Source: Eucommia ulmoides
Lineage: Eukaryota > Streptophyta > Magnoliopsida > Garryales > Eucommiaceae
Reading direction: 5' to 3'
Length of the DNA: 64,000 bases
NCBI GenBank assembly: GCA_016647705.1
Contig: CM028338.1
Span: 20,605,577-20,669,576, forward strand
Shown here piece by piece: positions 1 to 11,700 of this stretch. Under the pieces are notes generated by a model. It saw only the letters and a program-made list of their open reading frames with translations, searched no databases and was not told the origin of the DNA. The first letter of the stretch is position 1; each line of letters opens with the position of its first letter. Position numbers and translations under genes: made by a program.

Positions 1-657
1 AGCATGGACTAACCTGCATCAGATCCTTGACAGGCTTATATATTGCTTTCTTTTTTTGGATTAGATTATACAGTTGTATCTTTTTGAAGACATGTATTGT
101 AGTGGACATATTTTTTACATGTATTTATTATTGCATATGCATTATAGTGGATGTATTATTTTTTTTGGGGTATGTATTATGGTGGTTATGATTGTATATG
201 TATTGGGATGGATGTATATATATTTTCCTTTCTTGATGCGCACTTCTCCCTTTCGTTATTGTATTTATGTCTGGGATATATATGTATTGTTTTAGTTTTT
301 TATGTTTATTATCAATGGGATGGCACGTTGGTAGCGCAGATAGTTAAAATTTATCTTCAGTTATTAGCATGTATTTCTTCGAACATGTTATGCTAATGTA
401 AACCAAATCATGATAGAAAAATTTATGCACAAATTTTCTTTATTATATCAGGATATTATGTCTGGTTGCTTTGGACATCGCTCTTCTTCCAAGGCGAAGG
501 GGAAGAGATCGGTCCACCTTTCTACCTGAAAAGGCTAGTCACCTGATCATACTGTCTCTTCCCCGGAGGTGGGGAGACCTAGTGATAGCATAGCTCAGTC
601 TGGAAAAATAGGATTACTTTAATTTTTTATGCATCAGATAAATGTGACATACCTTGT
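1..657. other. No gene recognised; AT-rich flank of the PMD relic
   Basis: This stretch is T-rich. It holds short open frames made mostly of Phe, Tyr, Ile and Cys codons, which I read as composition artefacts. From about 450 to 600 a more GC-rich patch reads in part SKAKGKRSVHLST, which may be the N-terminal leader of the plant mobile domain ORF that becomes recognisable at 658. It is broken by stops. No promoter or RNA gene was seen. Confidence 0.4.
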
Positions 658-1072
658 TTGTTTGGTGTATGTGTGAATGATAGTTCCTATGAGTGGACTT
701 CTTCTTTTTTTCAAGGTGGCTCCTTTGGAGTTATTTGTCTCAGGTATTTGTTCTATCAGCCGAGACGCTTTCATCTATCTGATTGGGTTGAGTCATTGAC
801 TCTGGATGTGTTAGTACTCCTACTATCCACACTCGAACACACCACGAAGCTTTTTCAAGTGACTGTAGATGGTCCATTTATCAAGAGATTGGTACGACTC
901 TGGGTAGTGGCTTCTTCATGCTTTTATTTTGGGGTGACTAAGATGACTCCATGTTTAGAGAATGTGTCCTTTCTGCTAGGACTTTATTTGACATGAGAGA
1001 TCCTTTATCTTCCATTATCATCGTTGAAGAATTGAGTATCACAAGTCCTGGGAGTGAAGCACAAACACCTAC
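658..1072 (+). pseudogene. Plant mobile domain (PMD) ORF, first half
   Basis: An open frame of about 110 codons (658-996) then stops. Its last third reads RLVRLW...SSCFYFGVTKMTPCLENVSFLLGL. This fits the PMD signature (a basic-W-x-...-F-x-F-...-E-MT-x-T-L-x-D-x-LLGL pattern), although the usual Glu before MT is Lys here. PMD proteins are related to MAIN/MAIL proteins and also occur as extra ORFs in transposons. The ORF is cut at 1072 by the Sire1 insertion and resumes at 7773. Frames change and stops are frequent, so it is not functional. Orientation is opposite to the surrounding Tat-like element. It could instead be a host PMD gene, but I see no intron or exon structure to support that. Confidence 0.5.
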
Positions 1073-3155
1073 TGTTGATCCCAAGATTTTGATGAATAAT
1101 TAAGTATTGGTGTTTTGGTGGAACTAATGATTTGTTTGAGTGTTTCAGGGATTTAAGTTCCAGTGATGAAGATGCAAATTAAATGGATGCTAAACTATGA
1201 TGTTGAAGATATTGAAAAATTAAAAGTTTGAAGAAATTAGGGAAAACAACCCAGGTGAATTTTAACTTTTAATATCCCAATTAGGAACATACACATATGG
1301 CACAAAAAGTATTTGTTATTTATGTGTACTTTGATTAAGTGAAATTATTTGCTCCAATATGTGATTTGAAAAGAAATAATTTTAAATGACTAAAATAGAA
1401 TATAAGAAGATTAGTGGAGCTTATTTAGAAGAGAAAATGGTTAAAGGCGCCAAAACGTAAAAGAGAATAAGTTAAAAACGAGTTCAGAACAGAGATACAG
1501 AAGACGTAAGTCGACTGATGAGTCGACCAGACCAAGCAGCATAAAGTCCCTGTATCTATGAGTCGACAGACAGGTCAACCGACCAAGGAAAACTAAACTC
1601 TCTGAATCTATAAGTCGACAGGTAGGTCGACCGATAAAGGTAAAATGAACTCTTTGAATTTACAAGTCGACAGACATGTTGACCGATGCATGCAGCAGTG
1701 ATAGCTTGGCTAAAACCTGAATTGGGCAATCGACTGGGCAGTCGACCGAACGCACTATTTTAGGAAACTGTTTTATCCGAGATTATATCCAAAAGTAGTC
1801 GTTTTTGGTTATGATTTGAGAGAGATTTCAGGGATATTTTTATATTTAAGATATGCTTCACCTAATATCTAAATCCTATAGATACGGTTCATTAATTTTT
1901 ATTATTTCTCAATTTGGTACATAAAATTGTTCCTATTCTAATTAATTGAGTTTGAGAAATATTTGGGGGGCTTAATTGAAAGATTTAAAAGTTGTTATTA
2001 AGTTAATTGAACCAAAATGAAGTCATAATGATATAAGGGGTCTAAGAGAGCATTTAAATGTCATGACACATGGGAATTAGCCGTTAGAGAGCTGATTTAT
2101 TTTCCACATAAATAGACTTGTATTTTTCATTATTAAATGAAGTGATATCAAATCTATCCAGAGAAATTATATCATATCATAAGAGTGAGCTTTTCTAAGA
2201 GTTATCTTTCTAAGAGTTTGTGAGTTATTCTAAAAGTGATCTTGAGAATCAATTGCGATTAATCTTTGCTGCTACCGAATTTGAAGTTACATCGATCTAT
2301 TTATTCTTTCTATGGATTCCGGGTGAGATCTTTCCAATTATATTCTATCATTGCATTACTTGTTTATCTTTTGGAAATTGATATTAGAAATTGTTTCTGA
2401 TTTTTGAAGAAAATATTTTTACAAATAATTTCTTGAATCTGATTACGTTCTCAAATATTTGTTACCCATAAAATTAGATTTTCTATCTCACGTTTTTCTA
2501 TTACTAGTTGGGATATTAATTGAGTTATTATTTATCTGGGATGGTAGAAGCTCTGAGTGAGATTTTCTTCTTATCAATTTGTATTGGTGAGTAGTGTGAC
2601 ATGTTAAATACTGTTGGGGGTATTTAATCAAGAGTAGCTGGGTTTTAGTCTTTTCTTGTAAAGAGATTGAGGTAGTGATTATTCCTGGATAGAATTGTGA
2701 TTTGAGTGATTTGTAAAGATTTCATCCTTACCTGGGAAAATGATAGTTGGAGTGTTTTGTGAGGTTTTGATTCTTGAGCCTTAGTGTTAAAAGAATTAGG
2801 TTATTCTTTAACTTGTAAAAAGTAGAGGTTCTTCCTTAGCCTGAGAAAAGGATATTGTAAAGATTGATTCTAAGTATGTAAAAGAATCGGTGTGAGGGTT
2901 TGATTCCTAACTTTAAAGGGATCTTAGTTTTAGTGGGTGTGACCTCCGTGGAGCTCGGGAGACTGGATTAGCCAAGAGTAGTTTGGTGAAGTAGTATAAA
3001 TCTTTTGTGTGCTGCTATATTTACTTTGTTATTTTTGCTGTTTGGGTGTGCACTTAGTTGATTATATTATTCCGCTGTGATATAAAGATAATAATTAATT
3101 TAGGATTAAAATTAATTATTTGATTTATTGAATTTTATTCTGATAATTTTTTAAA
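1073..3155 (+). repeat. Sire1 5' LTR (3' end truncated)
   Basis: The LTR starts TGTTGATCC and matches 5658-7767 along its whole length, including the blocks around AGCCAAGAGTAG and the ATAATTAATTTAGG near the end. The last conserved part, ATTACCCAATT...CCAACA, is missing after about 3155, where the sequence passes straight into the gag relic. A TATA-like ATAAATAG lies at 2108-2115. Confidence 0.85.
1510..1746 (+). promoter_or_regulatory. GTCGAC palindrome array in Sire1 U3
   Basis: I count seven exact GTCGAC hexamers between 1510 and 1746 plus several one-base variants. They are arranged in spaced pairs (for example AAGTCGACAGGTAGGTCGAC) with intervening CTCTGAATCTA-like spacers, in otherwise AT-rich DNA. 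The array lies about 360 bp upstream of the TATA-like box at 2108. Short repeated palindromes upstream of the TATA box are a known trait of Sirevirus LTRs. The 3' LTR (about 6090-6330) and the solo LTR (about 20940-21170) carry the same array with fewer intact copies. Confidence 0.75.
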
Positions 3156-3239
3156 ATGTCCCTATTGTTATGGAAAAATTACTTTCTTTCACACTACTTT
3201 TTGCTAAAGAAAGCTTGATTTTAAAAAAAAAAATTGGTT

Positions 3240-4070
3240 CTTTTGAAAATGGTGGAAAAAGTATCCAAAAATCTAAAATGCATTTGGATTAATATTGTGG
3301 TACAAAAGAATTTTTGAATGTTGTTTTTGAAATTAACGATTTGTTCTCTAAAGTGGATTCTCTTGAATATGAAAATAGAGTTTTAAAAAATAATTTTGAT
3401 ATGATTTCCAAGCAAAGGTCAGATCTTGTTTCTAAAATTGATTTACTTAAGAAAAATTTTGAAAAATCAAAATCCGACCTCAAGTTTGTTTCAAGAGCTT
3501 CTGAAAATTATTTTTTTAGGCAAAGTGGATATGCTTCACCGTCTCATCTTTCATCACAAGCCTGTGATAGTTAAGCTTTTATTGTTAGAAATGATTTATG
3601 TTTTACATCTCGTGCTTTCTATGATAAATCTGATTTGAGATATTTTTATTGTAATAGGGTTGGGCATTTTAAAGTATCATGTCCGTTTCGGAACCTTAAG
3701 ATTATATCTAACAAAGACGGATCCAAAATGAAATGGATACCAAAGAAAATTGTTGAAATGTTTGGTGTAGAATTATAAAATGTCGGAAGTGAACTTGAAG
3801 GAACAGTTAAGAAGTTTATATCAAATCAAAAACAGGAAGTTACCAAAGATCCACAAGCGACGTGTACAAAGCGAAAATATACACTAAATACAAGAGGTGA
3901 AGTTGTAAAGAAACCATAAGAGATATGTGCTAAGAGAAAAATTGTAACAAAGCCAAGATGGGATATCACCAAAAAACCACAAGCGATATGTGTAAAGGGA
4001 ATCATCAATTAGTCAAATGGAAAAAATCAAAGGAATGGAGGATACGAACATGCCAAGAAGAATTGCACAC
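3240..4070 (+). pseudogene. Sire1 gag relic with CCHC-like knuckle and basic repeats
   Basis: The reading frame from about 3314 is a charged coiled-coil-like region (SLEYENRVLKNNFDMISK...LKKNFEKSKSD), as in Sirevirus Gag. After a stop near 3574 it continues as FYCNRVGHFKVSCP (about 3640-3690), which is a CX2CX4HX4C knuckle whose first Cys is Tyr. A SKMKWIPKK motif follows at about 3725. From about 3835 to 4010 the frame repeats a basic unit about three times (VTKDPQATCTKRK, VVKKP-EICAKRK, ITKKPQAICVKG), with a stop in the middle unit. Gag would form the particle and bind the element RNA. This one is truncated at both ends and cannot work. Confidence 0.6.
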
Positions 4071-5264
4071 CCAAATCAATCATTGCTATAAATGAGGTAA
4101 AGAGCAAAGTTATCTCAAATTATAGAAAATGTACTCTTAATCCCTCGCATTTTAAATTTATTAAATTTGTTAAAGAGGGAGAGTTCCCAACTTGCCAAAT
4201 AGGTAAGTTAGTAATTGTTTCTAAGACCTATTTTAAATGATGTGTTCACTTTTTGTCTTAAGAAACATTGCGTAGTGATTATAATAATCACGTTTAGTTA
4301 GGGATTATTAACATGTTTTTATATCAAGTAGTGATCATGAGTTAATTTTTAAAACATGTTATGAGATTTAGAAATTGAATTAAGTTTGAATATATTTATA
4401 GATATCAAGTATGATAATATGTTTTTCTCATGTCTCTTGATTTTTAAATGCTTATGTTTATGAAGGGATCTTCAAGGATATGAGATAACAATGTTATTGA
4501 TTGAGATATGATTCATGTTCTTGAGCGTTAATGATTATTGTTGAAAAATAGAGCTGAATTTTTATGAAATAAGTATGTGTTATATTGAGAGTTTCATAAA
4601 CTATCTTTGAGAGATGTTTCATGCCTTAGTGCTTCAAAGATTATATTTTTCTCCTTAAAATGAATTAATTTTTTTACACTTGTATAGTGGGATATTGCAT
4701 GTTAAGATTGATGTTTTTGGTGTGGATTTTGTTGGATTGAGTTGAGTTTTTATGCTTCTTAATGTATGATAATATGTTCTTATGTTGCATGTCTATTGAT
4801 TTATAAACGAGTATTAATTCTAAAAGAGAAATGAGATTTTATGAGAGAAATATGCACTTATCCGTATTTATGTATGCACTAGATTTATGATTGATGAAAT
4901 GCTTCAGAAATGCTTCCTATTTTAGTGTGTTAAAGAACATATGTTTTGTTTCTATAAAGGGAAGACATTGTTTGGTATCATTAGTGAGACATGCGGATTT
5001 AACTGAATATGATTACATGCTATATTGTTGAAATATTTTGATTGCCTTAGGATTATTCTTCTATGCATGAATTTACTTGTTTACAATTATTTAGGGGGAA
5101 AAGTTTTTATAAGCAAGGCAATAATGTGTTATGCTGAAGATTTTGATACTTTCAATTAGTTTGTGATACTCACTAAATTTCTAGTAGAAAATTAAAGCTC
5201 ATAACATTTGCCTAGAGTAGTGATGTTTTTGTGTTCCCCCCTCCCTAAATTTTGTTTTTGAAAA
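4071..5264. other. Sire1 internal non-coding DNA
   Basis: About 1.2 kb of AT-rich sequence without a reading frame I can support. Sireviruses often have a long non-coding stretch upstream of the 3' LTR, which fits the position. Confidence 0.5.
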
Positions 5265-5267
5265 TGA

Positions 5268-5280
5268 CAAAGGGGGAGAA
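5268..5280 (+). promoter_or_regulatory. Polypurine tract of Sire1
   Basis: ACAAAGGGGGAGA resembles the purine tract that primes plus-strand DNA synthesis in LTR retrotransposons. A second purine-rich run, AAAAATGGGGAGA, lies directly before the 3' LTR (5644-5656) and is the one expected to be used. Multiple polypurine tracts are a described Sirevirus trait. Confidence 0.6.
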
Positions 5281-5281
5281 A

Positions 5282-5580
5282 TTAGTGATGCTTTATTAAG
5301 GAAGGGGAAGTATTGTTATAAATTTGTGCTTTATTGATAATATCTTCATTATGATGCCTTAACGAGTTAAAAAACTATTAAATTAGTGATGTTTTATTAA
5401 GGGGGAATATTGTTATAAATTTGTGCTTTATTGATAATATCTTTATTACGATACCTTAACGAGTTAAAAAAACCATTAAATTAGTGAAGTTTTATTAAGG
5501 AGGAGTATTGTTATAAATTTGTGCTTTATTGATAATATATCTATTATGATGCTTTAACGAGTTAAAAAACCCGTTCTCGG
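5282..5580 (+). repeat. Triplicated ~100-bp unit before the Sire1 3' LTR
   Basis: Three tandem copies start at TTAGTG (5282, 5383, 5481), with periods of 101 and 98 bp. Each contains TTATTAAGG plus a purine run, then GTTATAAATTTGTGCTTTAT, then CTTTAACGAGTTAAAAAA. Each unit therefore carries its own short polypurine-like segment. Confidence 0.85.
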
Positions 5581-5657
5581 ATTTAAGGGGAGTGTGGTTA
5601 TATTTTCATTTTAAAGAAAACATCAAAGTTAATTGTCATCATTAAAAATGGGGAGAT

Positions 5658-7767
5658 CATTGATCCTAAGATTTTGATGAACAATTAAGTATTGATGTTT
5701 TGGTGGAACTAATAGTTTGTTTGAATGTTTCAGTGATTTAAGTTCCAGTGATGAAGATGCAAATTAAATGAATGCTAAACGATGATGTTAAAGATATTGA
5801 AGAATTAAGAGTTTGAAGAAATTAGGAAAAATAACCCAGATGAATTTCAACTTTTAATATCCCAATTAGGAACACACACATGGCACAAAAAGTATTTACG
5901 ATTTATGTGTGTTTTGATTAAGTGAAATTATTTGCTCCAATATGTGATTTGAAAAGAAGTAATTTTAAATGACTAAAATGGAATATAAAAAGATTAGTGG
6001 AGCTTATTTAGAAGAGAAAATGGTTAAAGGGATGAAAATGTAAAAGAGAATAAGTTGAAAATGAGTTCAGAACAGAGATCCAGAAGACGTAAGTCAACTA
6101 GTGAGTCGATCGGACCAAGCAGCATGAAGTCCATGTATCTATGAGTCGACAGGCAGGTCGACCGACCAAGGGAAGCTGAACATTCTGAATCTATAAGTTG
6201 ACAGGTAGGTTAACCGATAAAGGCAAAATAAACTCTCTGAATCTACAAGTCGACAGATAGGTCGACCGATGTATGCAGCAGCGATAGCTTGGCTATAACC
6301 TGAATTGGGCAATCGACCGAACGCATTGTTTCAAGAAATTGTTTTATCTGAGATTATATCCAAAAGTAGTCATTTTTTGTTAGGATTTGAGAGAGATTTC
6401 AGGGATATTTTTATATTTAAGATATGTTTCACCTAATATCTAAATCCTATAGATATGGTTCATTAAGTTTTATTATTTCTCAATTTGGTACATAAAATTG
6501 TTTCTATTCTAATTAATTGAGTTTGAGAAATATTTGGGTGGCTTAATTAAAAGATTTAAAAGTTATTATTAAGTGAATTGAACCAAAATGAAGTCGTAAT
6601 GATATAAGGGGTCTAAGAGATCATTTAAATGTCATGACACATGGGAACTAGCCGTTAGAGAGCTTATTTATTTTCCATATAAATATACATGCGTTTTTCA
6701 TTATTAAATGAAGTAATATTATATCTACCATGAGAAATCGTATCATATCATAAGAGTGAGCTTTTCTAAGAATTATCTTTCTAAGAGTTTATGAGCTATT
6801 CTAAGAGTGATCTTGAGAATCAATTGCGATTAATCTTTGTTGCTACCGGATTTGAAGTTACATTGATCTATTTATTCTTTCTATGGAATCCGGGTGAGAT
6901 TTTTCCAATTATATTCTATCATTGCATTACTTGTTTATCTTTTGGAAATTGATATTAGAAATTGTTTCTAATTTTTGAAGAAAATATTTTTACAAACAAT
7001 TTCTTGAATCTGATTACGTGCTCAAATATTTGTTACCCAAAAATTAGATTTTCTATCTTACGTTTTTCTATCACTAGTTGGATATTAATTGAGTTATTAT
7101 TTATCTGGGATGGTAGAAACTCTGAGTGAGATTTTCTTCTTATCAATTTGTATTGGTGAGTAGTGTGACGGGTTAAATACTGTTGGGGGTATTTAATCAA
7201 AGGTAGCTAAGTTTCTGTCTCTTCCTGTAAGGAGATTAAGGTAGTGATTCTTCCTGGATAGAATTGTAATTTGAGTGATTTGTAAAGGTTCTATCCTTAC
7301 CTGGGAAAAGAATAGTTGGAGTGTTTTGTGAGGTTTTGATTCTTGAGTCTTAGTGTTAAAAAGAATTAGGGTATTCTTTAACCTGTAAAAAGTAGAGGTT
7401 CTTCCTTAGCTTGAGAAAATGATATTGTAAATGTTGATTCTGATTATGTAAAAGAATCGGTGTGAGGGTTTGGTTTCTACCTTTAAAGGGATCTTAGTTT
7501 TAGTGGGTGCGACCTCCGTGGAACTCGGGGGACTAGATTAGCCAAGAGTAGCTTGGTGAACCAGTATAAATCTTTTGTGTGCTACTATATTTACTTTGTT
7601 ATTTTTGCTATTTGGGTGTGCACTTAGTTGATTATATTATTTCGCTGTGATATAAAGATAATAATTAATTTAAGATTAAAATTAATTATTTAATTTATTA
7701 AATTTTATTCTGATAATTTTTATTTACCCAATTCACCCTCCCTCTTGGGTATTCTAATGGGCCAACA
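5658..7767 (+). repeat. Sire1 3' LTR
   Basis: The full-length LTR of about 2,110 bp starts at 5658, where the terminal TGT has become CAT, and ends CCAACA at 7767. It has a TATA box TATAAATA at 6678-6685 and the GTCGAC-type array at about 6090-6330. Many scattered differences from the 5' LTR show that the insertion is not recent. Confidence 0.85.
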
Positions 7768-7772
7768 CCTAC

Positions 7773-8711
7773 CATTTCTCCATAATGTCGGCGTAGATTC
7801 CCTGGAGTTCGACATGCTCTAGAGGTGGTTTTCGGATGTCCATGGATATCAGGGATATGGGGACATATGGTGCCGCTACGTAGACTGGCGCGAGCACCAG
7901 ATGATCTTATTAGTTGCTTTGTTGCTGCAAGAGACACTATTCCCTACGAAGGTAAGTGATCTCTCAAGCTGGACGATCCTCCTAGCAGAGAAGATGCTTG
8001 ATGATTCGTCCTACCTGATATTACCTCTCGTACTAGTAGAGCTGTACCAATTGTTAACTACTTGTCGGGTGAGGGACCACTACTTCTTTGGGAGCTCTGC
8101 GCTACTACAGATATAGATCATCTCTCATCTGATCAGGCTACCCATAGAGACTTGGTGCTTGTAGGATCCGATATTAGATCGGCTATATTCTCAGTTTCCT
8201 CAGATCACGTAGTGTCTTAGTTACCCACCAGACTAGGCATCACTTTTGGTAGAGATGGTTAGTGCTAAGGTAGTATGGACTACAAGGCGTACGATGTCGA
8301 TTGGTATTTATTTGGATTTCGTGGACTTACATCTCATCCTTCTATTAGGATTCCGAGGTTACATCCCCTACATTCCTAGTCGGGTAATGCATCAGTTCGG
8401 CAGGACTCAATATATTCCGTTGGTTAATGGCACGATTGCTGCTCGTTATACTTTTGAGTTTTGGGGATGAGGCTAGAGACGCAAAAGCTTATGCTCAGTG
8501 GGAGCGTCGTCGCTTGACATCTAACAAGATTCTCTTCTCAGTACATCCATCGGCAACAACAGAGTTTATGATCTGGATGGACCCTTACTATCATCCTGTG
8601 GTCTCACAGTCCATTGAGATATCTATGGATGTGGCTCCTTCTTTGCCGGTAGAAGACGCTCAATCTACCTCAAACTATCCCTCCGCTTTCACGGAGGAGG
8701 AGTTTGCCTAG
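7773..8711 (+). pseudogene. Plant mobile domain (PMD) ORF, second half
   Basis: The PMD reading resumes after Sire1. Recognisable pieces are ALLLQETLFPTKVSDLSS and LAEKMLDDSSYLILPLVLVELYQLL, followed by HYFFGSSALLQI (7901-8116), which fits the middle of PMD proteins (leucine-rich helix, then FFEGCN-LLQ). Then VMHQFGRTQYIPLVNGTIAA (8385-8450) and FWGDEARDAKAYAQWERRRL (8455-8515) fit the C-terminal part with its RxFGRxQ-like motif. A last segment to 8711 is acidic and ends EEEFA. At least three frame changes separate these pieces. The relic lies antisense to the Tat-like element around it. Confidence 0.5.
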
Positions 8712-10739
8712 ATTTTCTCTTGCGTAGAGTCTTCGGATTATGTGTGACTCCTGTGCTCGTCCCTTACTCTCTGATTATATGGCACCAGCTAGTTTTGATT
8801 GGTCTATTTGTTTTTTAACTTTGTATTGTACTTAAAACACTAGTAGTTTTATTTAGTACTTGGTGTTTGACTTTTTATTGTTTGTTTTTTATCTTATGTT
8901 TGTCTCATGTAAAAGTTTGTTATTATTGTATATGAATTATCGTTATCTTTTGTGATTCCGCTTTAGAGAAAGATTAAGTACCCTTTTGCCTTTAGCTATT
9001 GTAAAGTAACTTCCGCTATAAGACAGACGAGAGAAAGGTCACTGACGTTTACTTGAGCTTTCCTCCGGGCTCAAGGATCTTGGTAACGGGAACGCTTATC
9101 TTCCTTTGGATGAAGTAAACTTGGCTTTGTCATTACATTTCCTTCTTCTAGTGTTCTTTGACCCTCTTTGTCTGGTTCTCTGATTATAGCAGTAGTAGAT
9201 CATCTTAGGTTAACTTCTATCCGTTTCATTATCGTACATTGCCTTTAGTTTAAAATTTTAGTGTTTTGTCTTATAGTCCTTGTGATGCCTTTCAATATAT
9301 CTCTCTTTATCTCTTGCAAGATTATTTAATTAAAGTATGCTTTTAATTTATGTATTCTAGTATTCAAAAGTTGATCTACTATCATAATCTCTTACACTGG
9401 AAAAATTTTGGGATATGATAAGTATAGTTTTAACATGAATTTGGAACAATCACGTTAGTAGTTTGTTATCCATCATTATCTAATCCAATACCATCAAGTT
9501 TCAATATTTTAAATTATCTAAGATTGCTATTTGGATTACCTAGGCCCTGAATGCTACCCAAGGTTTCTTTAATGACTCTGCTTCACTTCTTCTATCTTGG
9601 ACTGAGGGTAGGAGGACTAGGCCTTCCTAAGATGACTCAGAGGAGAGAGAATAAAAGTGACGAAAAAACAAGTGTTAGTTACTAACTACTAACAAATGTT
9701 TTTTTCTCTTTGTCCTGGTAGTGTTAAGAGAATTTTCTACTATTTTTCTTCACTCCAGAAAGTAGGGAGTCGTACTTCCTATATAATCCATGTGGCGAGC
9801 TTTGGGTAGTGATCCCAGTCCAGTTGGCCCAAGTCACTAGGTGTTGAGACACCCCCAAGACTTAATACTCGGATCATACAGAGAGCGCGATTCACCTAAT
9901 GGCTTTCGTGTGACCACTCAATGTTTAGAAACTTTTTGGGATCAGTCTTTTTATTTCTCTTAACACTTAATTTTAGGATTTTACATTTTTTAGAGAACTA
10001 GGGTAATTTGAGTCGATCTCGAGGTCTTTGTTGGTTTTGTCTTTATCCCGACTACTTTCCTCGTTTGTTTGATATGTCTTATTGTCTTCTTCTAGTCTTA
10101 AACATCTTTAGTTATGCGAGGTTTTTCTTGTTTTTTTTTTTGTTTTTAAGTCGGTTTTTCACGGTGTTTTTGAATTTGTTATATCTAGATAAAGTCTTAG
10201 CTTATATTAGTCAGTCTTCATTTGTTGAGCTACCCGATCTTTCAAGAATTTTTCTCGGACGGGCCTGGGATCTAAGACTTTATCTATCGTTCTTCGGTCA
10301 TAAGTCTTCAGGATATTTCTTCATTCATTCCGGTTAAGGAAGTTTTCTGTATTTCTTCAAGGTTACTTGGATACTCCCAGGTCGGAACAAGTGTAGCGAT
10401 TTCATAATCAGGGTTCCTAGGTTTTCCTCCTAACTTTCTCAGATTTTATTATCAATATCTCACCATCATTTGGTTGAAATAAGACTTTTCCTTTTAACTT
10501 ATACTTCAGGTTATGTTCCATTTAGATGTTAAAACTATTTTCAGCATAGCCTTATTTTTTTCTGTAGTGTTTAAGTTATGATAGACATGTCAACTGTTGA
10601 AAGCTGGTAATGGAGACTGGAGTCAAGGTTTAAGTAGATAATACTATACTTTATAATAGTAAGGTTATGCCTTAGTCACTTATAGACATCATCTAAACAC
10701 TAAAATTCTTTACTTAAGGCAAACTAGCAAAAAACAAAA
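8712..10739. other. No gene recognised
   Basis: About 2 kb without a protein I can name. One 110-codon plus frame (10008-10337) is rich in Phe, Leu and Tyr, as expected for T-rich DNA, and has no motif I recognise. This is the place where pol of the Tat-like element would be expected, on the minus strand, and nothing resembling RT or integrase remains. Confidence 0.4.
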
Positions 10740-11700
10740 GATAGAGAGATACCAAAATACATTAGAGCATACTATGCCCCGACCCCAGCTTAGTTCATGA
10801 TCCCGTCGAAGTTGATCACTCCATACTAAACAAGGTCCTCAATATGATTCAGAAAGACGAAGCACTAATCGGTATGATGACCCATTCCTCCGGAATGATA
10901 CTCGCAGAAGTTATTCGGTTTGTACTATGGAGAATGCGAGTTAGGTCAATGAGGTGGAAGAGGTGTAAGTAGGTTATCTATGAGGCATTGGTGGTATATC
11001 TAAAGCAGAGCGAGAAGTGCAATAAAACTTATACATTCCTGAGAAGCTCGAGTGTTAGCAAGGTGAGGTGTAGTGGTAAAAGCTTGACGTTTGGGGTACG
11101 GCCACTTTTCAACGGAGGTTGAGTGCAGATTTTTGTTCCTTGACTGGTTCCTAGGCATAGACTTTCCTAGTTCCTTAATGGTCTGACCCAGGTTGCCGAT
11201 CTGATCCCACATCTTGGCAATCTCTCCCTAGACTAAGTCCTGTGTAGGGGTTTCTTCCTCATATTGTTGAAGTACTGGCGTTTCAGCCATTGGTTCAATA
11301 TCAGAGGTCCAAACATTTCCTAAGTATTTTTCATCTTCAGCGTTATCCTCGTACTTGTTTTCCCACTTGATGGCAGTGTTGTCAGCTTACTTCATTGGCT
11401 CCGAATAGGTTACCTAGTAGGCTTCCTTGCAGTTTTCCAAGGCGATCCATTCTCCGTGTGAGGGTTTAGGGTAATTTATCTAGACTCCTAGGTTACCAAA
11501 GTTATTCATTGGTGTTATTTCTGCTATAAATCCAGAAGACTCATCATTGTAGGTCTTAGGTGGGGATACGGGATCTTGCTTGATTTTCTTGAGTAGTGTC
11601 GGGTTATTTTCATTTGTAGATTTATTTAAGGCAACTACTTTATCTTGCATCTTGTTGTGATGACGTGACGTCGATCCCATCTTAATGTCTCTAGCGCACG
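10740..11700 (-). pseudogene. Degenerate gag-like stretch of the Tat-like element
   Basis: On the minus strand a mostly open frame runs from 11680 (start MGSTSRHHNKMQDKVVALNK) to about 11000, interrupted by about four stops. It is hydrophilic and includes TYNDESSGFIAEITP, acidic patches (KYEDNAEDEKYLG) and a short helix-like IAKMWDQIGNLGQTIKELGK. These features are compatible with the N-terminal half of a Tat-lineage Gag, and the position, about 1 kb downstream of the primer binding site, is right. I do not see a capsid motif or zinc knuckle, so the call rests mainly on position. Confidence 0.3.

Larger units (their letters stand above)
1073..7767 (+). mobile_element. Sire1: Sirevirus-like Ty1/copia element, internally deleted
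   Basis: The element runs from TGTTGATCC at 1073 to GGCCAACA at 7767 and is flanked by the exact 5-bp duplication CCTAC (1068-1072 and 7768-7772). The two LTRs are about 2.1 kb. The 5' copy lacks its last ~45 bp together with the primer binding site and the start of gag. The internal part holds only a gag relic ending in a CCHC-like knuckle and a WIPK motif typical of Sirevirus gag, then about 1.2 kb of non-coding AT-rich DNA, a purine tract and a triplicated ~100-bp unit. No protease, integrase or RT is left. It splits the PMD ORF. A third copy of the LTR is the solo LTR at 20523-22628. Confidence 0.85.

Noticed and set aside
74..396. Short open frames near the left edge
   Set aside because: Hydrophobic, T-rich composition, overlapping frames, no motif.
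10008..10337. 110-codon Phe/Leu/Tyr-rich frame
   Set aside because: No recognisable domain and composition as expected from T-rich DNA.
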